A stretch of DNA of 64,000 nt from Anthropogastromicrobium aceti. Its GTDB lineage: Bacteria > Bacillota > Clostridia > Lachnospirales > Lachnospiraceae. Location of the stretch: the NCBI RefSeq assembly GCF_025567095.1, contig NZ_JAOQJH010000008.1; one strand, 5' to 3'. The translations under genes were made by a program, and so were the position numbers. A model generated the notes under the pieces. That model saw only the letters and a list, made by a program, of their open reading frames with translations. It searched no databases and had not been told where the DNA came from. Positions 50,849-58,364 of this stretch are shown one piece after another. Position 1 is the stretch's first letter. The number at the start of each line of letters is the position of its first letter.

Positions 50849-51874
50849 ATGTTAAAGATTGCTATGAGTGAGATTTCCCGCCTGTTTGATGCGATTCAGG
50901 CTGTGGATGAACTGTATTTGCCGGTAGAGAAGGGCAATGAGGTAGAATTTGGTCCTTATTCTGCAGATGCAAAGGTGCGTCTTGATGCACTTCAGACTGT
51001 AAAGTCTGCAAAGGATATGTTCTTCCCGTTCCAGGAAGATCTGATGAAATTCCATATGGACGGAAAGAAGATTTCTGTAGAGGCAGCTGCAAAGAAGGAT
51101 AAGGATTTTGTTGTATTTGGTGTCAGAGCATGTGATGCAAGAAGCTTTTCAATTTTGGATAAGGTTTTCCTTGCTGATCCGGTTGATACTTATTATCAGG
51201 CAAGAAGAGAGCATGGCATTGTCGTATCTATGGCATGTCACAGACCAGAGGAAACTTGTTTTTGCAGTACCTTTGGAATTGATGCAACTAAGCCAGAGGG
51301 TGATGTTGTAACATGGATCGCAGAGGATACCCTTTACTGGGAAGCACAGACAGAGAAGGGCGAGAGCTTAACTAAAAAGGTTGAGGCTGTTTTAGCAGAG
51401 AGCGATTCTAAGGCAGTAGAGGCACAGCAGGCTGCTGTTAAGGAAATCTTAAAGAAGTTGCCTCTTGCTGATCTTGATCTGTCCTATTTCACTTCTCATC
51501 CAGAGTTAGAGATCTTCAAGAGAGAAGAGTGGAAGGAACTGTCAAGCCACTGCTTAGGCTGCGGAACATGTACATTTGTATGTCCGACATGTCAGTGCTA
51601 CGATGTGCGTGACTATAATACAGGACATGGCATTGAGCGTTATCGTTGCTGGGATTCCTGTATGTACCGTGACTTCACAATGATGGCTCACGGAACAAAC
51701 CGTAAGAGTCAGGTAGAGCGTTTCCGCCAGAGATTCATGCACAAGCTGGTTTATAATCCTCTTAGAAATGATGGCGAGTTCTCCTGCGTAGGCTGCGGCC
51801 GCTGCTTAAAGAAGTGCCCGAATTCCCTGAATATCGTTAAGGTAGCAAAAACATTGGGAGGTACACAGGCATGA
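50849..51874 (+). CDS. flxB: FlxB-like iron-sulfur subunit, related to anaerobic sulfite reductase A
   Basis: A 341-residue protein with F-G-V-R-A-C-D-A-R in the N-terminal half and two 4Fe-4S motifs, C-L-G-C-G-T-C-T-F-V-C-P and C-V-G-C-G-R-C-L-K-K-C-P. It resembles AsrA/HydB-type electron-transfer subunits that partner with FAD/NAD-binding proteins. GAGAGGGGG precedes the start region. It overlaps flxA by four bases. It would relay electrons between FlxA and FlxD/HdrA. Confidence 0.8.
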   Translation: MLKIAMSEISRLFDAIQAVDELYLPVEKGNEVEFGPYSADAKVRLDALQTVKSAKDMFFPFQEDLMKFHMDGKKISVEAAAKKDKDFVVFGVRACDARSFSILDKVFLADPVDTYYQARREHGIVVSMACHRPEETCFCSTFGIDATKPEGDVVTWIAEDTLYWEAQTEKGESLTKKVEAVLAESDSKAVEAQQAAVKEILKKLPLADLDLSYFTSHPELEIFKREEWKELSSHCLGCGTCTFVCPTCQCYDVRDYNTGHGIERYRCWDSCMYRDFTMMAHGTNRKSQVERFRQRFMHKLVYNPLRNDGEFSCVGCGRCLKKCPNSLNIVKVAKTLGGTQA

Positions 51875-52704
51875 GTGAGAGAAGAGAAGAATTAATTCCT
51901 GCTCTTGGCGTTGTTACTGAGATCCGTAAGGATACACCGGATGTAAAGACATTCCGTGTTGTAACGCCAGACGGCAAGAAAGCATTTGAACATAAGCCTG
52001 GCCAGTGTGCCATGCTTTCCGTTCCAGGTGTAGGAGAGGGTATGTTTTCAATTACCTCTTCTCCGACACAGGAAGAATATATGGAGTTTTCCATTAAGAA
52101 GTGCGGATGTCTGACTAGCTGGCTTCATGCAATTGAACCAGGTCAGATGATCACAATCCGTGGACCATATGGAAATGGATTCCCGGTAGATACCGAGTTA
52201 AAGGGCAAAAATTTGCTGTTTATCGCAGGTGGTATCGGACTGGCTCCGCTTCATTCTGTAATCAACTATTGCCGTCACTATCGTGATCAGTACGGTGATA
52301 TTGATATTATTTACGGTTCACGTTCTATGGATGATCTTGTAGACATCAAGGAAATTCAGGACGAGTGGTGCAACGAGGAAGGAATTAACGTTCATCTGAC
52401 TATCGACCGCCCGCAGGAGGGTTGGGATGGCCATGTTGGATTTGTTCCAAGCTACGTAAATGAGCTGAATCTTTCCTTAGACAAGACAATCCTGATCTGT
52501 GGACCGCCGATCATGATCAAGTTTACTCTGCAGAATCTGCAGGCACTGGGCTTCTCAAAGAGCCAGGTATATACAACCATGGAGCTTCGCATGAAGTGCG
52601 GTATCGGAAAGTGCGGCCGCTGCAATATCGGTTCCAAGTATGTCTGCAAGGACGGTCCGGTATTCCGCTTCGACCAGCTGGATGAGCTGCCAGACGAGTA
52701 CTAA
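51871..52704 (+). CDS. flxA: FlxA-like NAD(P)H- and FAD-binding oxidoreductase
   Basis: A 277-residue ferredoxin-NADP reductase-type protein: FAD region (S-I-T-S-S-P), NAD(P) region (I-A-G-G-I-G-L-A-P-L) and a C-terminal 2Fe-2S site with Cys in M-K-C-G-I-G-K-C-G-R-C and V-C-K-D-G, as in AsrB and PyrK. It is the probable entry point for NADH or NADPH electrons into the complex. It is the last gene of the tightly overlapping hdrB-to-flxA run; the frd genes follow after 170 bases. Confidence 0.87.
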   Translation: MSERREELIPALGVVTEIRKDTPDVKTFRVVTPDGKKAFEHKPGQCAMLSVPGVGEGMFSITSSPTQEEYMEFSIKKCGCLTSWLHAIEPGQMITIRGPYGNGFPVDTELKGKNLLFIAGGIGLAPLHSVINYCRHYRDQYGDIDIIYGSRSMDDLVDIKEIQDEWCNEEGINVHLTIDRPQEGWDGHVGFVPSYVNELNLSLDKTILICGPPIMIKFTLQNLQALGFSKSQVYTTMELRMKCGIGKCGRCNIGSKYVCKDGPVFRFDQLDELPDEY

Positions 52705-52874
52705 TCGCGAAGACAATGAGCCGTGCGCAGTCAAAGAAAATTAGCTGCTTATGCTTGCATGAAAGCAGACACTTTTCTGAGACTGCATAGGGCGAAGCCC
52801 GCGTGCGAGCGTGCGCGAAGCGCATGCGAGAGAGCACGGCGAAAAAAAGATTTGAATATGGAGGAAATATAATA
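52705..52874 (+). other. Intergenic stretch with a GC-rich degenerate repeat
   Basis: From about 52784 the sequence reads CTGCATAGGGCGAAGC and ends CGCATGCGAG near 52831, surrounded by GCG-rich inverted segments. A related segment occurs at 60291-60340. The stretch holds no gene. The ribosome binding site GGAGGAA for the next gene is at its end. Confidence 0.45.
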
Positions 52875-53549
52875 ATGGACGAAATGATTACAGTTTATTT
52901 ATATGGTAAGAAATATACTGTTCCCTCCAGCCTGACAATTATGGAAGCTTTTGAGTATTCCGGTTATCAGCTGGTTCGTGGCTGCGGCTGCCGTAACGGT
53001 TTCTGTGGTGCTTGTGCTACTATTTACCGTATTAAGGGTGAGACAACTCTTCATGGCTGCCTGGCATGTTCCACAAAGGTTGAGGACAACATGTGTGTAG
53101 CATCTCTGCCGTTCTTCCCGTTAGAGAAGGAAATCTATAACATTGAGGAGATCCGTCCAACTCAGGAGATCATGATGCAGCTGTATCCGGAGATCTATTC
53201 CTGTATCGGATGTAATGCCTGTACAAAGGCTTGTACACAGCAGTTAAACACCATGCAGTACATTGCATATGCACAGCGCGGTGAGTACGAGAAGTGTGCA
53301 GAGGAGTCCTTTGACTGTGTAATGTGTGGTGTCTGCTCATCCAGATGTCCGGCTGGAATTTCTCATCCGCAGGTTGCATTACTTGCAAGAAGATTGACCG
53401 GTAAGTACTTAAAGCCAGAAGCAAAGCACCTGACAAAGCGTGTTGAGGAGATTGCAGAAGGAGATTTCGATGAGGCGATGAAGGAAATCATGAGCAAGTC
53501 TGTAGACGAGCTGAAGGATATGTACAACAATCGTGTAATCGAAAAATAA
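52875..53549 (+). CDS. frdB: Fumarate reductase/succinate dehydrogenase iron-sulfur subunit-like protein
   Basis: The 224-residue protein has an N-terminal 2Fe-2S domain (Cys37, 39, 44, 47, with Cys62 and 65 nearby) and two 4Fe-4S motifs (C110-I-G-C-N-A-C-T-K-A-C120 and C148-V-M-C-G-V-C-S-S-R-C158-P). This matches the FrdB/SdhB and TfrB N-terminal arrangement, but there is no C-terminal CCG domain as in methanogen TfrB and no membrane anchor gene. The ATG at 52875 follows GGAGGAAATA. It should carry electrons to the FrdA-like flavoprotein 15 bases downstream. Confidence 0.85.
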   Translation: MDEMITVYLYGKKYTVPSSLTIMEAFEYSGYQLVRGCGCRNGFCGACATIYRIKGETTLHGCLACSTKVEDNMCVASLPFFPLEKEIYNIEEIRPTQEIMMQLYPEIYSCIGCNACTKACTQQLNTMQYIAYAQRGEYEKCAEESFDCVMCGVCSSRCPAGISHPQVALLARRLTGKYLKPEAKHLTKRVEEIAEGDFDEAMKEIMSKSVDELKDMYNNRVIEK

Positions 53550-53564
53550 AGGAGGACGAATAAG

Positions 53565-55166
53565 ATGAGCTTTCCATATACAGAGGAAATGATGGAGTCT
53601 GTCAAGAAAGTTGAAGCCACCAGAGCAGCCCGTATGGCAGCAGAGCCGAGACGTATGACAGCAGAAGAAAAGGATGCACTGCTTGAGCAGTATCATCCAG
53701 ACTATAATCTTTCTAGCTTTGCAGAAATTATAGTAGGACCGAACAAAGGCGAGAAGGCTCCGAAGGAGTTAGTAGAGCTTTTACAGGCAAAGAGCCGTGT
53801 TCAGGGAATGAACTTAGATCTGGCTCATCCGGATTATGACGTTGACGTTCTTGTTATCGGCGGCGGCGGTTCCGGTGCATCTGCAGCAATTGAGGCACAT
53901 GAGGCAGGCGCAAACGTAATGATCGTTACCAAGCTTCGTATCGGTGATGCCAACACCATGATGGCAGAGGGTGGTATCCAGGCAGCAGATAAGGAAAATG
54001 ATTCTCCAGCACAGCATTACTTAGATGTAATGGGCGGCGGACATTTCGCAAACGTTCCAGAGCTTGTTGAGAAGCTTGTTATGGACGGACCAGATTGTAT
54101 CAAGTGGTTAAATGACCTTGGCGTTCTGTTTGATAAGGATAAGGACGGCAACATGATTACCACACACGGCGGCGGAACTTCCAGAAAGAGAATGCATGCA
54201 GCAGCAGACTACTCTGGTGCTGAGATCATGAGAGTTCTTCGTGATGAGGTTCAGAACCGTAAGATCCCGGTTGTTGATTTCACATCTGCAATCGAAATCA
54301 TCAAGGATACTGAAGGTAAGGCAGCAGGTGCTGTTTTACAGAACATGGAGACAGGTGAGATCTTAATCGCACGTGCAAAGTGCGTTATCATCGCAACTGG
54401 TGGTGCAGGAAGACTTCATTATCAGGGATTCCCGACATCCAATCACTACGGTGCAACTGCAGACGGTCTGGTACTTGCTTATCGTGCAGGCGCAAGACTT
54501 CTGTATCAGGATACATTACAGTATCATCCAACTGGTGTTGCATTCCCATCTCAGATCTATGGTGCGCTTGTAACAGAGAAGGTTCGTTCTATGGGTGCAC
54601 AGTTCGTTAATGTAAACGGTGAAGCATTTATGCATCCGCTGGAGACAAGAGATGTTGCAGCATCTGGCGTAATTCGTGAGGTAGCAAGAGGAAACGGAAT
54701 CCACACACCGCTTCGCGATGGTATCTGGCTGGATAGCCCGATGATCGATGCAATCCACGGAGAAGGAACACTGGAGAAGAGACTTCCAGGTATGCTTCGT
54801 ATGTACTTAAGATATGACATCGATATGAGAAAGGTGCCGATCGTAATTTACCCAACACTGCATTACCAGAATGGTGGTGTTCGTGTCAGCGTAAACGGTA
54901 TGTCTGATGTTGAGAATCTGTATGTTGCAGGTGAGGCAGCAGGTGGTGTTCATGGAAGAAACCGTCTGATGGGTAACTCACTTCTGGATGTTATTGTATT
55001 CGGTCGTAACGCAGGTCAGGAAGCAGGTAAGCAGTTTAAGAACGTTACACTGTCTGATCTGACACTGGAGCATGTTGACAGCTTCGAGAAGGAGTGTGAG
55101 GCAGCAGGCATCCATACCGATGAGGTATCTCCGAAGATCTTACCAGATTACAGAAGAAAAAAGTAA
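53565..55166 (+). CDS. frdA: Fumarate reductase flavoprotein-like subunit, soluble type
   Basis: The 533-residue protein has about 90 extra N-terminal residues, then the FAD motif D-V-L-V-I-G-G-G-G-S-G, Q-Y-H-P-T-G, T-R-D-V-A, L-H-Y-Q-N-G-G and N-R-L-M-G-N-S, the substrate and active-site motifs of the FrdA/SdhA family. At the covalent-FAD His the sequence is A-N-T with Asn130, so FAD should be non-covalent. The C-terminal helical domain of membrane enzymes is missing. AAGGAGGACG precedes the ATG. It is predicted to reduce fumarate to succinate with electrons from FrdB; related substrates cannot be excluded. Confidence 0.85.
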   Translation: MSFPYTEEMMESVKKVEATRAARMAAEPRRMTAEEKDALLEQYHPDYNLSSFAEIIVGPNKGEKAPKELVELLQAKSRVQGMNLDLAHPDYDVDVLVIGGGGSGASAAIEAHEAGANVMIVTKLRIGDANTMMAEGGIQAADKENDSPAQHYLDVMGGGHFANVPELVEKLVMDGPDCIKWLNDLGVLFDKDKDGNMITTHGGGTSRKRMHAAADYSGAEIMRVLRDEVQNRKIPVVDFTSAIEIIKDTEGKAAGAVLQNMETGEILIARAKCVIIATGGAGRLHYQGFPTSNHYGATADGLVLAYRAGARLLYQDTLQYHPTGVAFPSQIYGALVTEKVRSMGAQFVNVNGEAFMHPLETRDVAASGVIREVARGNGIHTPLRDGIWLDSPMIDAIHGEGTLEKRLPGMLRMYLRYDIDMRKVPIVIYPTLHYQNGGVRVSVNGMSDVENLYVAGEAAGGVHGRNRLMGNSLLDVIVFGRNAGQEAGKQFKNVTLSDLTLEHVDSFEKECEAAGIHTDEVSPKILPDYRRKK

Positions 55167-55181
55167 TTCAATAAAATAAAA

Positions 55182-55216
55182 GCAAAAAAGCCGGGGAAAC
55201 CCTCCGGCTTTTTTGA
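55182..55216 (+). terminator. Terminator after frdA
   Basis: AAAAAAGCCGG and CCGGCTTTTTT arms (55184-55194 and 55204-55214) around GGGAAACCCT, with a T run. This separates the Frd genes from the transporter. Confidence 0.85.
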
Positions 55217-55261
55217 GCACAATGAAAAAATATCAAATAGTAATAAAAATGGGGGAAGGCT

Positions 55262-56410
55262 ATGGGATATATAAACAGTGTCCTCTCAAATCCGGCATTT
55301 CAAGTTTTTTTAATTGCAATGATCGGATATATCATAGGACGTATTAAAATTAAAGGAATTGAGGTAGGAGATGCCGGCATTCTGATTGTATCACTGATTG
55401 CCGGACACTTTGGAGTAACCTGTCCGTCATTTGCAAAGAGCATCGGTATCGTATTGTTTGTAGCATCGGTTGGTTTGATTGCTGGACCAAAGTTTTTTCA
55501 TAATTTCAAGCACAACTTCAAGTCTTACGTTATACTTGGCTTTTGCATTATTATTGCCGGCGGACTTTGTACAGCAGCTATCTGTCTGATTGGAAATGTA
55601 AATGGTGCTCTGGCAGCCGGACTGCTTTCAGGTGCCCTGACAAGTACACCAGGATTTGCAGCAGCACAGGAGGCAGCTGGCAGCGCAAAAGATATTGTAT
55701 CAGTAGGCTATGGAATTGCCTACCCGTTTGGTGTTATTGGAGTCGTATTATTTGTGCAGCTGATGCCAAAAATCTTAAAGGTTGATATGGCAAAGGAACG
55801 CGCAAAGCTTGCAGAGGATGCAGGAAATGCACCAAAGAGTTTTAAGACAAAGGGTTTAATCGCTGTTGATTCGCTTGGCATGATGCCGCTTTGCCTGACA
55901 ATCGTACTTGGCTTAATCATTGGTCTTATAAAGATTCCGCTTCCAGGCGGTGCTTTCTTTTCACTTGGAACATCTGGCGGTCCGTTAATTGCTGGTCTGT
56001 TAATTGGTCATATTGTGCACATTGGACCGATTGATTTAAAGCCGAAAAAGAGCGTCATGGAATGTATGCGTGAATTTGGTCTGATTCTTTTCCTGATAGG
56101 AGCAGGCTGCGAGGGCGGAGCTGGTTTTGTCGATACACTTATAGAACAAGGTCCGATTCTTTTCGTGTACGGAATGATAATGACACTTGTTCCGATGATT
56201 GTCGGTTACTTATTTGCAAAGAAGGTATTAAAGCTTCCGATCCTCAACAACATGGGTGCTTTGTGCGGTGGTATGACAAGTACACCAGCACTTGGCTCAC
56301 TGATTCAGGTAGCAGGAACGGATGATGTGGCATCTGCCTATGCATCAACCTACCCAATTGCACTTGTAACAGTTGTTCTTGTGGAGCAGATGATAGTGCT
56401 GTTGTTCTAA
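55262..56410 (+). CDS. AspT/SucE-family (YidE/YbjL duplication) transporter
   Basis: A 382-residue membrane protein made of two homologous halves of about five to six helices, each with a G-x-x-T-S-T-P-(G/A) signature (S-G-A-L-T-S-T-P and C-G-G-M-T-S-T-P). The central TrkA-C domains of many family members are absent. Members include the aspartate:alanine exchanger AspT and the Corynebacterium succinate exporter SucE. Next to fumC and a fumarate reductase, succinate export or fumarate/aspartate exchange is a reasonable guess. GGGGGAAGG precedes the ATG. Confidence 0.83.
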   Translation: MGYINSVLSNPAFQVFLIAMIGYIIGRIKIKGIEVGDAGILIVSLIAGHFGVTCPSFAKSIGIVLFVASVGLIAGPKFFHNFKHNFKSYVILGFCIIIAGGLCTAAICLIGNVNGALAAGLLSGALTSTPGFAAAQEAAGSAKDIVSVGYGIAYPFGVIGVVLFVQLMPKILKVDMAKERAKLAEDAGNAPKSFKTKGLIAVDSLGMMPLCLTIVLGLIIGLIKIPLPGGAFFSLGTSGGPLIAGLLIGHIVHIGPIDLKPKKSVMECMREFGLILFLIGAGCEGGAGFVDTLIEQGPILFVYGMIMTLVPMIVGYLFAKKVLKLPILNNMGALCGGMTSTPALGSLIQVAGTDDVASAYASTYPIALVTVVLVEQMIVLLF

Positions 56411-56450
56411 AAAAATGCCAGGCATGTTTTTTCATGCCTGGCAAAATTGT
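56411..56450. terminator. Bidirectional terminator between the transporter and DUF885 gene
   Basis: TGCCAGGCATG (56416-56426) and CATGCCTGGCA (56433-56443) form a perfect stem with A and T runs on both sides. Confidence 0.85.
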
Positions 56451-56451
56451 T

Positions 56452-58191
56452 TTAAATGGAGTTATCAGGAATCAAATATTTCTCTAACAATGTAAATGGC
56501 ATACTGCCCATTTTAAGATAAGCAGCATACATATTTTTGTCAGATGAATATCCGTCAGCCATCTGTTCAAAAAGATCTTCAGTTTTATAGTAGCCAACGC
56601 TGTATGGCAGATAGACGCCAGGATCGTTAGCGCAGGTATCTATAAAATTCTGGCAAGTGTTTTTATCTAATTCGCCATAATAGGTTGTTAAAAAATTAGA
56701 GGTTTCTTCTATGCCCCAGCCCTCGTAATTGACGCCAATGTCAACAACGGAGAGTGCAGCCATTCCAAGGATCATGTTAGTAAAGTAGGCATCAGCAGTT
56801 GCTTCGTCAAGTCCAGCCCATTCAAGAGAAAGCTTTTCAACGTAATAAGCCCATCCCTCTGAGGTACCAAGAGAACCAATGAGAGTCTCAATATTGTATT
56901 CAAAAGAATTTTGCATAAAATACTGGTGCTGATAAAGATGACCAGGATAGCCCTCATGTGCCATTGTAGTCCAAAGAACCATCGAATCATCGCCAACTTC
57001 GCTGGGGTTAATTCGGATAATGTTTCGACTTTCGTTATCAAGCGGGCTTGACAGATAGTAGGCCAGATTGTTCGGAACCTGAAGTGCTTCTGGAAGGTAG
57101 CTTAGTGTATATGTGGTATCACCGATATCCGGCATACATTCGGCTGCCTTTTGATTTAATGTCTGAAGAATAGCATCAGCGTCTGTTTTTGGTGCTGTCA
57201 GGGAATCAAGATCATTTAACAAATTAGGATTGTAAGAGTAAGACTGTGACAGGTTCATAAGCCCCTGTGTCAGCTTATCTGTCAGATAATCCTTAAGCTC
57301 AAGCGGTGTCATATCAGTTCCTGTATTGTCTCTTACTAAAAGTTCATAATATTCCTTACCCTGATCATAAAAAGCAAGACCTTTGCTCTCACCGGCAGAG
57401 GCTTTTTTATTTTCTAATGTTTCATAGAAAGAAGAAAAAGCAGGAAGAACTTCATCGGTCAACACTGTCTCTACCTGTTTTGTATAGTTATTAACTACAT
57501 CATCAGATAATCCGGTTTCACTCACATTTGACTCAAACGCCTCAAGGTAGGGATGATTTTCTAATGTTGTCATCGCATCCTTATTTTCCAGTGCCTGCTC
57601 AAAGGCATAGAGGCTAGGCACATAGCCAATGCTTTCCTGATGTTCAATTTCCTTCACAACGTCATTTAAAAAACGTGGGATGTCTTTTAATACATCAAGA
57701 TAGTTTATAATATCCTGTTCAGACAAAAGATAATATTCAGTAATAGTTGTGTTTAAAGTGGATAAAATGCCGCTCATAGGTCCTAAGGTACTCGTATAGT
57801 CAGGAAGAGTACAATATTCCAGATTAATATCAATATAGTGCTTCATTAGCTGGTAGACCTGCTTTTGCTTTGCTGTCAGCGAATTGTATTCTACTGCTGA
57901 GAGATTCTCTTTTGCACGATTTAATATTTCAGCAGTCTCAGTGAAAGTTTCACTAAAGGAGCCAAGTGGTGGATTATCAGATGGTTTATAATCCTCTGGA
58001 AAAGAAAAGGAATAGTGCAGATTAATAGGCGAAGAATCCATGATATCCCAAAAGAAAGTGTTGGCAGCATTGTCAAAAGCATCCTCTGTATTAGACGCGG
58101 CGTATACTTTAACAGTGGTTGTTAGTGCCAGAGAGGGAATCAAAGCAGTACTTAAAAGAAATTGTTTTGCATGTAATTTTAAAAAAAACAT
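56452..58191 (-). CDS. Secreted DUF885-family metallopeptidase-like protein
   Basis: The 579-residue protein has a signal peptide (about 1-32, ending V-Y-A-A) and the DUF885 domain with zinc motif H-E-G-Y-P-G-H near residue 411 and a downstream T-S-E-G-W-A-Y-Y Glu ligand. Such proteins are thought to be secreted or cell-surface peptidases; the substrate is unknown. The ATG at 58191 follows GAAAGGAGATTTT; an ATG six codons earlier is possible. It stands alone and diverges from the deacetylase-like gene. Confidence 0.87.
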   Translation of the reverse strand: MFFLKLHAKQFLLSTALIPSLALTTTVKVYAASNTEDAFDNAANTFFWDIMDSSPINLHYSFSFPEDYKPSDNPPLGSFSETFTETAEILNRAKENLSAVEYNSLTAKQKQVYQLMKHYIDINLEYCTLPDYTSTLGPMSGILSTLNTTITEYYLLSEQDIINYLDVLKDIPRFLNDVVKEIEHQESIGYVPSLYAFEQALENKDAMTTLENHPYLEAFESNVSETGLSDDVVNNYTKQVETVLTDEVLPAFSSFYETLENKKASAGESKGLAFYDQGKEYYELLVRDNTGTDMTPLELKDYLTDKLTQGLMNLSQSYSYNPNLLNDLDSLTAPKTDADAILQTLNQKAAECMPDIGDTTYTLSYLPEALQVPNNLAYYLSSPLDNESRNIIRINPSEVGDDSMVLWTTMAHEGYPGHLYQHQYFMQNSFEYNIETLIGSLGTSEGWAYYVEKLSLEWAGLDEATADAYFTNMILGMAALSVVDIGVNYEGWGIEETSNFLTTYYGELDKNTCQNFIDTCANDPGVYLPYSVGYYKTEDLFEQMADGYSSDKNMYAAYLKMGSMPFTLLEKYLIPDNSI

Positions 58192-58219
58192 AAAATCTCC
58201 TTTCATCATAAAAATAGTG

Positions 58220-58249
58220 TTTCAAATATAGAGAAAAATATGCTATGAT
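58220..58249 (+). promoter_or_regulatory. Possible promoter of the deacetylase-like gene
   Basis: TTTCAA (58220-58225), 18 bases, TATGAT (58244-58249). The leader would be about 110 bases. Confidence 0.4.
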
Positions 58250-58364
58250 ACAGAGAGTGCTTTTAATGGCACAATCAGCATCATAATGATAAAGTTTTGC
58301 TGTTAAAAGCTAACTATAATCATACCATGCATGGGCAACCAGACGCAAGCAAAAAAGGCAGGAA

